The notes below the pieces were generated by a model, which had not been told where the DNA came from, made no database searches, and worked only from the letters and a program-made list of their open reading frames with translations. The position numbers were made by a program, and so were the translations under genes. A stretch of DNA of 39,071 bases from Firmicutes bacterium UBA5449. GTDB taxonomy: Bacteria; Bacillota; SHA-98; UBA4971. The stretch is from the NCBI GenBank assembly GCA_002424305.1, contig DIQZ01000038.1, positions 17,506 through 56,576 on the forward strand. Reading direction: 5' to 3'. This document shows, piece after piece, positions 14,695 through 21,801 of this stretch. Each line of letters opens with the position of its first letter. The first letter of the stretch is position 1.

Positions 14695-15243
14695 ATGTTG
14701 AATTGCGAAGGCTTACTGGAAACGAAGGTAAAGTCAGATATCGTTTATGAAGGAAAGATAGTAAACCTCCGTGTGGACCAGGTGAAATTACCGTCAGGTA
14801 ACACAAGCACCAGGGAAGTCGTGGATCATCCCGGGAGTGTGGGCATTGTAGCTATTGATGAAGACAGGAAGATAATACTGATTAGACAGTTCAGATACCC
14901 GGTGGGAGAGGTTTTGTGGGAGATTCCTGCAGGCAAACTGGATCCCGGCGAAAGCCCTTTAGATTGTGCCAGGCGTGAACTCGAGGAAGAGACATCCTAT
15001 GTTGCAGGTCATCTTGAGAAGATAGTCTCATTCTACACTTCTCCCGGTTTTTCCAGTGAGATGTTGCACCTATTCTTGGCAACCGATCTTATCCTAGGAT
15101 GCGGTCAACCGGATGATGATGAAAACATAAGGACATATCGTCTCTCACAGGAGATTACTAAGGGAATGATCGAAACCGGCAAAATCCGTGACGCCAAAAC
15201 CCTTTTGGGACTGGCAATAGTTATGTCGAGGGGGATTTTCTAG
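14695..15243 (+). CDS. nudF: ADP-ribose pyrophosphatase (Nudix hydrolase)
   Basis: A 182-residue Nudix enzyme that should split ADP-ribose into AMP and ribose 5-phosphate. The Nudix box GKLDPGESPLDCARRELEEE (about residues 81-100) has the metal-binding Glu residues. The usual Gly after EE-x is replaced by Ser in TSY, a common variation in this family. IRQFRYPVGEVLWEIPAGKL is the typical NudF lead-in. ATG 14695 has AGGAGGG (14683-14689) 5 bases away. The next gene starts at the base after the stop. The nudF-EndoQ-spoIIM neighbourhood matches B. subtilis. Confidence 0.92.
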   Translation: MLNCEGLLETKVKSDIVYEGKIVNLRVDQVKLPSGNTSTREVVDHPGSVGIVAIDEDRKIILIRQFRYPVGEVLWEIPAGKLDPGESPLDCARRELEEETSYVAGHLEKIVSFYTSPGFSSEMLHLFLATDLILGCGQPDDDENIRTYRLSQEITKGMIETGKIRDAKTLLGLAIVMSRGIF

Positions 15244-16437
15244 GTGACTGAGTTTTTTGTTGATTTGCATGTTCATATAGGCTCTGACAGCCAAGGGCGG
15301 CGTGTAAAAGTGTCAGGTTCGAAGAAACTGACGTTTGAAAACATAGCTAAGGAATGCTTCTATAGAAAAGGCGTGGACATAGTTGGAATTGTGGATGCAG
15401 CAGCTCCCGGTGTAATCCATGATATAGAGAATCTCCTTGACTCAGGGGAAATGACTGAGATCCCGGGTGGGGGTATCGGATACAAAGATCGAGTTGTTGT
15501 TCTGTTGGCCGGCGAGGTAGAGACGAGTGAGGAAGACAGGGGACACTCCCATCACTTAATTCTTCTCCGGTCTCTTGACATGGCGAAGGCATTTTCTCGT
15601 GAACTCCAAAGGTGTGTCTCCAACATTTTCTTCAGCACGCCTGTATGCGCAATGCCGGCAAAGGATCTCTACAAGATGGCTATGGATCTGGGTGCAATTC
15701 CGTTCCCGGCTCACGCTTTCTCCCCGCACAAAAGTATCTATGGAAACTGTGTGAGAAGGCTTGAAAGTGCGTTTCCCAAGGATATTCTGGACTCTATTCC
15801 CGGGATTGAGTTGGGTCTTTCTGCAGATACGGATCTGGCTGATACTATTGCTGAGCTTCAGCGGTACACATTTCTATCTAATTCCGATGCCCATTCGTTA
15901 CCGAAGATCGGGCGTGAATACAATGTCATGCTCCTTGAAAGCCCGTCCTTTGACGAGGTAATGAAAGCCCTAACTCGGAAAGACGGTAGGCGAGTGCTGG
16001 CGAATTACGGGTTGGATCCGAAACTCGGCAAATATCATAGGACATATTGTCCTGAATGCGATAGGACTTTTCAGGATCAGGCGCCGCCGGTTCTCTCGTG
16101 TCCTGAATGCAACAAGACATCCGTTGTACGAGGAGTTCTTGATAGAATTGTGGATATCCGGGATTATCCTGTTGCCAAGCACCCTGACCATAGGCCTTCG
16201 TATAAATATCAAATACCCCTGGAATTCGTGCCGGGAATTGGCCCTAGGTCTATAGACAAATTGATTTCTAAGTTTGGAAGTGAAATGGCCGTTTTGCACA
16301 ACGCGAGAGAAGAAGCGCTGGCAGAGGTTGTGGGGAACAAGGCAGCCCATCTCATAATTAAGGCACGTGAAGGAACTCTTCCTCTTGTTGCAGGCGGAGG
16401 AGGACGTTATGGCAAGGCACTCATTAAAAACACCTGA
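15244..16437 (+). CDS. endonuclease Q family PHP-domain protein
   Basis: A 397-residue protein of the TIGR00375/EndoQ family, which cuts DNA 5' of deaminated bases such as uracil and hypoxanthine. The PHP metal site begins with DLHVHIGSDS (residues 6-15), with ITEVETSEED-like GEVETSEEDRGHSHHL near 90-105 and SNSDAHS near 215. A four-Cys zinc ribbon, CPEC-x16-CPEC (about 269-288), and a helix-hairpin-helix FVPGIGPRSIDKLI (about 325-340) follow, both typical of EndoQ. GTG 15244 directly abuts the nudF stop, with GAGGGGG inside the nudF end as ribosome site. Repair of deaminated DNA alongside nudF and sporulation genes is conserved in Bacillus. Confidence 0.85.
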   Translation: MTEFFVDLHVHIGSDSQGRRVKVSGSKKLTFENIAKECFYRKGVDIVGIVDAAAPGVIHDIENLLDSGEMTEIPGGGIGYKDRVVVLLAGEVETSEEDRGHSHHLILLRSLDMAKAFSRELQRCVSNIFFSTPVCAMPAKDLYKMAMDLGAIPFPAHAFSPHKSIYGNCVRRLESAFPKDILDSIPGIELGLSADTDLADTIAELQRYTFLSNSDAHSLPKIGREYNVMLLESPSFDEVMKALTRKDGRRVLANYGLDPKLGKYHRTYCPECDRTFQDQAPPVLSCPECNKTSVVRGVLDRIVDIRDYPVAKHPDHRPSYKYQIPLEFVPGIGPRSIDKLISKFGSEMAVLHNAREEALAEVVGNKAAHLIIKAREGTLPLVAGGGGRYGKALIKNT

Positions 16438-16490
16438 GGGATTATTTGTTCTGCTTCATAGCTGCGGTTGTCTTGTTCCCATGACTGAGC

Positions 16491-16519
16491 GCATATCGCG
16501 GTTAGAATGGACATACATA
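16491..16519 (+). promoter_or_regulatory. SigE-type promoter of spoIIM
   Basis: GCATATC (16491-16497), exact 14-base spacer, CATACATA (16512-16519). Compared with KMATATT-N14-CATACAMT, six of seven and six of eight positions agree. spoIIM of B. subtilis is a SigE-dependent gene, which supports the call. The predicted start near 16526 falls inside the first of two ribosome-site-like sequences, leaving only the second (16537-16545) on the transcript. Confidence 0.65.
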
Positions 16520-16550
16520 TTAAAGGAGGTGGTTTGAAGGAGGGGCGGAA

Positions 16551-17192
16551 ATGCCTTTAAGACCAGAGCCAACCCTGGTGTCCGGTGGCTATATGAGGAA
16601 GCACATGCCAACATATACTATTGTTATTGTTATGCTAGTGATGGGAGTAGTCTTTGGCGCATTGGCCGCAAAAATTCTTCCGGAGAGCCAGAAATCTGAA
16701 CTTGCACAGGATCTTACCGTGTTCTTTCGCGGTTTTGGTGATACTGCTCAGGTGTCTGCTGTTTCTGCCTCACGTCAAGGCTTCTACAGTAACGTTAAGA
16801 CGATTTTCATCGGGTGGCTCCTCGGTCTATCCGTGATAGGCGCTCCCGGAGTAGGAATTCTCATATTTTTGCGTGGCTTTGTGATTGGCTTCACGGTAGG
16901 ATTTCTTGTGTCACAGATGGCTGTCAAAGGAATAGTGCTTGCTGTCGTATCCGTACTCCCTCAGAACATATTCATAATTCCTGCGTTGATTTTCTCCTGC
17001 GAATCGTCCTTAGCATTTGCAGTATCAGTAATTGAAGATCGATTCAGGAGCACGCGAGTGCCTCTCTATCCTCAATTCTTACTCTCCTGCGCGATAATCA
17101 TAGGCGCACTGGTATTGCTTGGAATTGCCTCTATTGTTGAGGGCTTCATAACCCCGGTTTTCATAGAGTTAGTATCCAGGCGTTTCATGTAA
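16551..17192 (+). CDS. spoIIM: stage II sporulation protein M
   Basis: A 213-residue multi-pass membrane protein. SpoIIM is part of the SpoIIDMP engulfment machine in the mother cell and recruits the peptidoglycan hydrolases P and D to the septum. About five hydrophobic spans are visible, beginning at YTIVIVMLVMGVVFGALAA (about 22-40), then GWLLGLSVIGAPGVGILIFL, GFVIGFTVGFLV, IVLAVVSVLPQNIFIIPALI, and LLSCAIIIGALVLLGIASIV. The phrase VLPQNIFIIPALI is typical of the family. ATG 16551 follows AAGGAGGGG (16537-16545). A SigE-type promoter lies upstream. xerD follows from its own promoter. Confidence 0.9.
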   Translation: MPLRPEPTLVSGGYMRKHMPTYTIVIVMLVMGVVFGALAAKILPESQKSELAQDLTVFFRGFGDTAQVSAVSASRQGFYSNVKTIFIGWLLGLSVIGAPGVGILIFLRGFVIGFTVGFLVSQMAVKGIVLAVVSVLPQNIFIIPALIFSCESSLAFAVSVIEDRFRSTRVPLYPQFLLSCAIIIGALVLLGIASIVEGFITPVFIELVSRRFM

Positions 17193-17221
17193 TTGCCTCC
17201 CTGCCAGGGTCATGCTATACT
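17193..17221 (+). promoter_or_regulatory. vegetative (SigA-type) promoter of xerD-pdp
   Basis: -35 TTGCCT (17193-17198), 17-base spacer, -10 TATACT (17216-17221). The -35 begins right after the spoIIM stop codon. The spacer contains the palindrome CCCTG-C-CAGGG (17199-17209), which would place a regulator between -35 and -10. The start should be near 17228, giving a leader of about 87 bases. Confidence 0.6.
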
Positions 17222-17273
17222 GATGAAAATGGCGTTTTCTGCAAAACAATCGGTTGTATGCCAGGTTCATGCT
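17202..17273 (+). repeat. direct repeat pair upstream of xerD
   Basis: TGCCAGGGTCATGCT (17202-17216) and TGCCAGGTTCATGCT (17259-17273) differ at one of 15 bases and are 57 bases apart. The first overlaps the promoter spacer and the second lies in the leader. Their function is unknown. They could be paired protein sites. Confidence 0.55.
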
Positions 17274-17281
17274 TGTTTTGC
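17241..17281 (+). other. leader inverted repeat before xerD
   Basis: GCAAAACAA (17241-17249) and TTGTTTTGC (17273-17281) are perfect reverse complements around a 23-base loop, within the predicted xerD leader and about 20 bases before its ribosome site. Confidence 0.45.
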
Positions 17282-17314
17282 GTCTATGCGGTATTTTACC
17301 GGGGGGTAGGCTGT

Positions 17315-18235
17315 TTGACGTGGATAGACGAATTCCTCGCATACCTTAGTTGCGAGCGAGGCCTTGCTCAAAACACGATAGAGTCATATGCGAGAGACCT
17401 TCATCAATTTGAAGCGTTTGTTAATGATACCTATGGTGTTCAGCTTGAAGATGTTGATGAAGATATTATTCTTGCTCATATGAAAACTATGAGAGATCAA
17501 GGAAAAGCAAACTCCAGCATTTCAAGGGCCGTATCTTCAATTCGAGGATTCTACGGTTTCATCAGGCATGAGGGACTAATGGAAGACGATCCTACAGCAA
17601 GTATCGCTTCTCCTAAGCAAAAAAAGCCGTTACCCCAAGTCTTGAATCAGGAGGAGGTGACTACTCTTCTGGAGGCACCGGCCACCCACACTCCGCCCGG
17701 TATTCGAGATAAAGCTATGCTTGAGACTATGTATGCTACCGGGATGCGCGTATCTGAGCTGGTATCATTGGATCTCGGAGATATTGATACATATATGGGT
17801 TATGCCAAATGTGTCGGAAAAGGGTCCAAGGAGAGGATTATCCCCATGGGTAGTGTCGCTTGCCTCTGGGTAGAGACCTACCTTCGATCATCCAGGAGAC
17901 AATTGGTGAGAGATAGAAGAGAGAAGGCTCTATTTGTGAATTGTCGGGGGAAGAGACTGACCCGACAGGGTTTTTGGAAGATTATCAAAGGCTATGCAAC
18001 CAAGTGCAATATCTCTAAAGATGTAACCCCGCATATCCTTCGTCACTGTTTCGCTACACATCTCTTGGAGAACGGGGCGGATCTACGTTCTGTTCAAGAG
18101 CTGTTGGGACACTCAGATATTGCTACTACAGAGATATATACTCATCTTTCAAAAGGAAAACTAAAAGAGATATATGATAAGACTCACCCTCGCGCGGGGG
18201 GAGAAGGGGAGATAGGTCAACGTGAGAGTCTATGA
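17315..18235 (+). CDS. xerD: tyrosine recombinase XerD-like
   Basis: A 306-residue tyrosine recombinase with an N-terminal SAM-like arm domain (about 1-90) and a catalytic domain with all signature residues: Arg in ATGMRVSE (about 144), Lys in GKGSKERI (about 173), HILRH (about 239-243), LGHSDI (about 265) and the nucleophile Tyr in EIYTH (about 275). Xer enzymes resolve chromosome dimers at dif. I place the start at TTG 17315 with GGGGGG (17301-17306) upstream, giving MTWIDEFLAYLSCERGLA. The longer ATG frame from 17258 begins inside the leader repeat and lacks a ribosome site. The position between spoIIM and dacF is that of B. subtilis xerD, so it is a housekeeping gene and not a mobile integrase. 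Confidence 0.88.
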   Translation: MTWIDEFLAYLSCERGLAQNTIESYARDLHQFEAFVNDTYGVQLEDVDEDIILAHMKTMRDQGKANSSISRAVSSIRGFYGFIRHEGLMEDDPTASIASPKQKKPLPQVLNQEEVTTLLEAPATHTPPGIRDKAMLETMYATGMRVSELVSLDLGDIDTYMGYAKCVGKGSKERIIPMGSVACLWVETYLRSSRRQLVRDRREKALFVNCRGKRLTRQGFWKIIKGYATKCNISKDVTPHILRHCFATHLLENGADLRSVQELLGHSDIATTEIYTHLSKGKLKEIYDKTHPRAGGEGEIGQRESL

Positions 18236-19532
18236 CATTATTCTAAAGAAACGCCGTGGCCATGAACTGTCCAAAGATGAAATTGACTCTATGATTAATG
18301 GATTTACACGCGGTGATATCCCTGACTATCAAATGTCAGCTTGGTTAATGGCCATATTCTTTCAGGGAATGAATGTGCAGGAAACACGCGATTTAACAAT
18401 GGCTATGGCTCTCTCCGGGGAGACTGTGGATCTGTCTTGTATTCAAGGAGTAAAAGTGGACAAGCACAGTACAGGTGGGGTGGGCGACAAAACTACTCTG
18501 GTTCTGGCACCGCTTGTCGCAGCTGCCGGGGTTCCTGTGGCAAAGATGTCAGGTCGAGGGTTAGGACACACAGGTGGCACCCTGGACAAATTAGAATCCA
18601 TCCCTGGTTTTACAGTCGACCTGTCCAAAGATGAGTTTGTTGAAGCTGTCAATACCGTAGGAATCGCTGTTGTAGGACAGACAGCTTCTGTGGCACCTGC
18701 TGACAAGAAACTCTACGCGCTTCGAGACGTGACCGCTACGGTGGATAGCATACCGCTAATAGCCAGCAGTGTGTGCAGTAAGAAGCTGGCTTGTGGAGCA
18801 GATGCTATAGTCTTTGACGTGAAAACAGGCGCAGGAGCGTTTATGAAATCAGAAGATGATGCCTTCCGTCTCGCTGAATTAATGGTGGATATTGTGAAGG
18901 GGGCAGGTAGAAAGGGAGCAGCTATAGTCAGTAACATGAGCCAGCCTTTAGGATTTGCAGTAGGCAATTCCCTCGAAGTTAGGGAGGCTATTGATACCTT
19001 ACGCGGAGCGGGGCCTCGGGATCTCACAGATCTCTGTTTGTCCCTGGGGTCGCTCATGCTTGTCCTGGGTGGCAAAGCTAACGACACTGAAAAGGCCAGG
19101 GCAATTTTGGTAAATACCTTGGAAACCGGGGCTGCCTTAAGTAAATTTGCTGATCTTGTATCTGTCCAAGGCGGTGATGTAGAGGTTGCAAGGACACCTG
19201 ATAACATTCTTCCGTCTGCCAGATGTCTGGAGGCAGTTCCAAGCCTTCATTCAGGCTACGTCAGCAGTATTGACGCAGAGAGAATCGGAGTGGCTTCCAT
19301 GATTCTAGGTGCAGGACGTAAAACAAAAGATGATACCATAGATCCTGCTGCCGGCATTATGGTCCTGAAGAAAATCGGCCACAAGGTAGAGCAGGGTGAA
19401 CCCTTGGTAATGCTTCACACGAATAATTGGGATACACTGGAGCAAGCTGCTCAGCTAGTGATGTCAGCATATGAAATCTCTCGGGACAAGCCTGATGTTC
19501 CCCGGCTCATAACACGGGTTATTGAAAATTAA
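18222..19532 (+). CDS. pdp: pyrimidine-nucleoside phosphorylase
   Basis: A 436-residue thymidine/pyrimidine-nucleoside phosphorylase that releases the base and (deoxy)ribose 1-phosphate. KHSTGGVGDKTTL near residue 81 binds phosphate, and the family signature SGRGLGHTGGTLDKLE is near 109-124. The C-terminal domain carries GLGRKTKDD-like GAGRKTKDDTIDPAAGI. GTG 18222 overlaps the xerD end by 14 bases with GGGGAGATAGG upstream, so the two are probably co-translated. Bacillus has drm-punA in this position, so nucleoside salvage is conserved here but by a different enzyme. Confidence 0.94.
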   Translation: MRVYDIILKKRRGHELSKDEIDSMINGFTRGDIPDYQMSAWLMAIFFQGMNVQETRDLTMAMALSGETVDLSCIQGVKVDKHSTGGVGDKTTLVLAPLVAAAGVPVAKMSGRGLGHTGGTLDKLESIPGFTVDLSKDEFVEAVNTVGIAVVGQTASVAPADKKLYALRDVTATVDSIPLIASSVCSKKLACGADAIVFDVKTGAGAFMKSEDDAFRLAELMVDIVKGAGRKGAAIVSNMSQPLGFAVGNSLEVREAIDTLRGAGPRDLTDLCLSLGSLMLVLGGKANDTEKARAILVNTLETGAALSKFADLVSVQGGDVEVARTPDNILPSARCLEAVPSLHSGYVSSIDAERIGVASMILGAGRKTKDDTIDPAAGIMVLKKIGHKVEQGEPLVMLHTNNWDTLEQAAQLVMSAYEISRDKPDVPRLITRVIEN

Positions 19533-19567
19533 GGAAGCATCTTCCGTACTTGTCCGATTTCCTTTTT

Positions 19568-19600
19568 CGTGCGGGTGGGGTATATTGCCCCACCCGCACG
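19568..19600. repeat. 13-base perfect GC-rich inverted repeat between pdp and dacF
   Basis: CGTGCGGGTGGGG (19568-19580) and CCCCACCCGCACG (19588-19600) pair without a mismatch around a 7-base loop, TATATTG. The T-run lies 5' of the stem rather than after it, so it is not a standard terminator on either strand. It may be a U-tract-less terminator, an mRNA-end stabiliser or a protein site. No other gene is seen in the 125-base gap. Confidence 0.75.
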
Positions 19601-19657
19601 AATATGTACGTGAACAGATACGGATTTATCACGTGCTACGACAGGGAGGAAGTAGAA

Positions 19658-20872
19658 GTGGGCAAGAGAAGTGTCGTAGCGAGGATATTCCTTGCTAGTA
19701 TCATTGTTATCACGATTTCAATAGCACTATGTGCTCCGGTGAATAAACATGCGTGGGCACAGACAAAGTATCCGACTCTTGTACCAAGTATCCCTATCAC
19801 TGCTGAGTCGGCTTTGCTCATGGAGTCAAGTTCCGGAAGGATTCTCTATGAGAAGAATTCGGATAAGCGACTGGCTCCTGCCAGTGTCACAAAGATCATG
19901 ACAATGCTTTTGGTCATGGAAAAAATAGCGCAAGGTAGGGTCAGCCTTAGTGATATGGTAGTTACCAGTGAGAGAGCCATGAAAATGGGAGGCTCTCAGA
20001 TTTGGCTGGAGGTAGGGGAAGAAATGTCCCTGGAGGACCTCATGAAAGCAATTGCTGTTGTCTCTGCAAACGATGCAAGTGTTGCAGTGGCAGAGCATAT
20101 TGCAGGTAGTGAAGAAGCTTTTGTGGACATGATGAATAAGCGTGGAGAAGAGCTGGGGATGACAGGGACTAATTTCGCGAATGCATCAGGACTGCCTCAT
20201 CCGGATCACTACACAACTGCAAGAGATATTGCCATAATGTCCAGGGAACTACTGCGTCATCCTAAGGTTCATGAGTGGTTTACCATATGGATTGACTATG
20301 TCCGTGATGGAAAAAACATCTTAGTGAACACAAATCGGCTGCTTAAGTCGTATGAAGGTGTTGACGGCTTCAAGACGGGTTTTACGGAAGAAGCAGGATA
20401 TTGTCTGTCAGCAACTGCAGAGAAGGGTAACCTCAGGCTAATTTCTGTTGTGCTTAAGGTTGCTGACTCAAACACCCGCTTTAATGAAGCAGCAGCTCTT
20501 CTTAATCTCGGATTCAGTCAGTTTACCGCGGTTGAATTAGCCAAGGAAGATCAGGTTATTGCTGAAGTGGAAGTTGTCCGAGGAGTCATAGACAAGGTAA
20601 GCATAGTCTGCGAAGACAGACTAGTTGCTGTTGTACCTCGGGGAGAAGAGGATGGGGTAAGTCGAAGAATCGTACTGCCAAAGAAGATTGATGCGCCTGT
20701 TTTAAAGGGCCAAAGGATCGGTGAAATACTGGCCTTGGCTGAAGATGACTCAATCATAGGGCGGATTAATCTAATAGCTGCGGAAGAAGTAAGGCGCGGT
20801 AATATGCTGCGAATTGTCTTTCGTATCACCCGGAATCTACTCAGGGCGTTATTTCAGGTTAACCGAGAGTAG
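19658..20872 (+). CDS. dacF: D-alanyl-D-alanine carboxypeptidase (DacF type)
   Basis: A 404-residue low-molecular-weight penicillin-binding protein. A signal peptide is visible (ARIFLASIIVITISIALCAP, cleavage probable after HAWA near residue 34). The serine peptidase motifs are SVTK (about 76-79), SAN (about 135) and KTG (about 238), and the C-terminal PBP5-type domain follows. It trims the terminal D-Ala of peptidoglycan stem peptides. Next to spoIIAA it corresponds to B. subtilis dacF, which acts in spore cortex formation. I chose GTG 19658, preceded by GGGAGGA (19644-19650), over the in-frame codon at 19550, which would put 36 residues before the signal peptide and run through the hairpin. 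Confidence 0.9.
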   Translation: MGKRSVVARIFLASIIVITISIALCAPVNKHAWAQTKYPTLVPSIPITAESALLMESSSGRILYEKNSDKRLAPASVTKIMTMLLVMEKIAQGRVSLSDMVVTSERAMKMGGSQIWLEVGEEMSLEDLMKAIAVVSANDASVAVAEHIAGSEEAFVDMMNKRGEELGMTGTNFANASGLPHPDHYTTARDIAIMSRELLRHPKVHEWFTIWIDYVRDGKNILVNTNRLLKSYEGVDGFKTGFTEEAGYCLSATAEKGNLRLISVVLKVADSNTRFNEAAALLNLGFSQFTAVELAKEDQVIAEVEVVRGVIDKVSIVCEDRLVAVVPRGEEDGVSRRIVLPKKIDAPVLKGQRIGEILALAEDDSIIGRINLIAAEEVRRGNMLRIVFRITRNLLRALFQVNRE

Positions 20873-20894
20873 GTGCCCAAATACGTGTCTCTCC

Positions 20895-20923
20895 ACAGCC
20901 CTGCGGGGCTGTTTTTCTTTTTC
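20895..20923 (+). terminator. intrinsic terminator after dacF
   Basis: ACAGCCC (20895-20901), tetraloop TGCG, GGGCTGT (20906-20912), then a T-rich run TTTTCTTTTTC. This is a compact strong terminator. It insulates dacF from the spoIIA operon, whose promoter starts 11 bases later. Confidence 0.92.
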
Positions 20924-20933
20924 TTGAGTCCTG

Positions 20934-20962
20934 GAAGGACTATGTGAGAGATCGGAGAATAG
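20934..20962 (+). promoter_or_regulatory. SigH-type promoter of the spoIIA operon
   Basis: GAAGGACTA (20934-20942), 11-base spacer, GGAGAATAG (20954-20962). Against the SigH consensus RNAGGAWWW-N11-12-RNNGAATWW each element has eight of nine positions. B. subtilis spoIIA is transcribed by SigH with Spo0A, which supports the call. No clear Spo0A box (TGTCGAA) was found by eye. Confidence 0.75.
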
Positions 20963-20996
20963 GGAGGGGACAGTGACAACAGAAGGAGGGGTGTGA

Positions 20997-21344
20997 ATGA
21001 AAACTGAGGTCAGGGTGATTGGTCGTGTGCTGATAGTTCATATCAGGGGAGAACTCGACTTGAATACGGCACCGAGCTTCCGCAGTGTAGTTGAACAGCA
21101 GCTCGACGCGAATCCTGATGTAACCAACATTCTTCTTGTGATGAGTGACGTTGATTTTATTGACAGCTCGGGGCTGGGAGTAATTCTTGGCAGGTACAAA
21201 AGGCTTAGGTCCCATGGTGGAAATGTCATAGTAGTAGCCCCCTCGCCACAGGCGCGAAAGGTACTTGAATTATCGGGCTTGGCAGGTATTATTCCCATTT
21301 GTGATACAGAAGATGAGGCATGGGCCAAGTCTGTGGGGGTGTGA
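20997..21344 (+). CDS. spoIIAA: anti-sigma-F factor antagonist SpoIIAA
   Basis: A 115-residue STAS-domain protein, the family's usual length. Unphosphorylated SpoIIAA binds SpoIIAB and frees SigF in the forespore. The phosphorylation-site segment FIDSSGLGVILGRYKRL is at about residues 55-71, with the conserved Ser in DSSGLG. ATG 20997 follows AAGGAGGGG (20983-20991). First gene of the spoIIAA-AB-sigF operon. Confidence 0.96.
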   Translation: MKTEVRVIGRVLIVHIRGELDLNTAPSFRSVVEQQLDANPDVTNILLVMSDVDFIDSSGLGVILGRYKRLRSHGGNVIVVAPSPQARKVLELSGLAGIIPICDTEDEAWAKSVGV

Positions 21345-21348
21345 CCTT

Positions 21349-21801
21349 ATGACCATGAAAAACTATGTATCCCTGGAATTCCCTGCAATTGCTGAAAACG
21401 TTGAATTTGCAAGAGTAGCAGTGGCGTGTTTTGCGTCGCAGATAGATTCGTTTACTCTGGAGGAAATAGATGACATCAAGCTAGTGGTGTCAGAAGCTGT
21501 ATCCAACACTGTACTCCACAGTTACAGCGTTTCAGGGGGCATTATTCGGTTGTCTGTTATGAGAGACGGTGGTACCCTTACTGTCACGGTTGAGGACTTC
21601 GGGAAGGGAATAGAAGACGTAGACCAGGCAAAGGAGCCTGCTTTTACCACTGACCCGGATAGAATGGGTATGGGATTCACGATAATGGAGGCCTTGTCAG
21701 ACGAACTCCGGGTATCTTCTGTCCCCGGAGAAGGGGTCAAGGTCGAGATAAAGAAGATTCCTCATGGGACGGCGAAGGACAGTGATGAACAGGAGGTTTA
21801 G
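21349..21801 (+). CDS. spoIIAB: anti-sigma-F factor / serine kinase SpoIIAB
   Basis: A 150-residue GHKL-fold protein that binds SigF and phosphorylates SpoIIAA. The N box VVSEAVSNTVLHSY (about 43-56) and the ATP-lid segments DFGKGIEDV and DRMGMGFTIMEAL are visible. ATG 21349 has GGGGGTG (21335-21341) at 7 bases. A second in-frame ATG at 21355 gives the MKN start known from Bacillus but is farther from the ribosome site, so either is possible. It starts 4 bases after the spoIIAA stop and overlaps the sigF start, as expected for a stoichiometric partner-switch operon. Confidence 0.95.
   Translation: MTMKNYVSLEFPAIAENVEFARVAVACFASQIDSFTLEEIDDIKLVVSEAVSNTVLHSYSVSGGIIRLSVMRDGGTLTVTVEDFGKGIEDVDQAKEPAFTTDPDRMGMGFTIMEALSDELRVSSVPGEGVKVEIKKIPHGTAKDSDEQEV

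Noticed and set aside
16534..16560. Eight-codon leader peptide before spoIIM as a gene
   Set aside because: The ribosome site is only 4 bases from the TTG, and the predicted SigE transcript starts inside that site. It is kept as a hypothesis only.
17258..18235. Integrase of a mobile element
   Set aside because: The tyrosine recombinase is XerD-like, in the conserved spoIIM-xerD-dacF order, with no cargo, attachment repeats or transposition genes nearby.
18713..19207. 164-codon minus-strand frame inside pdp
   Set aside because: Antisense shadow of a well-conserved enzyme, rich in Ser, Ala and Pro as expected from reversed codons, with no motif.
19531..19567. Terminator just after pdp (AAGGAA with TTCCTT, then T-run)
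   Set aside because: Only six A/T-weighted pairs around a long loop, with a competing GGAAG-CAT-CTTCC hairpin. Too weak to list.
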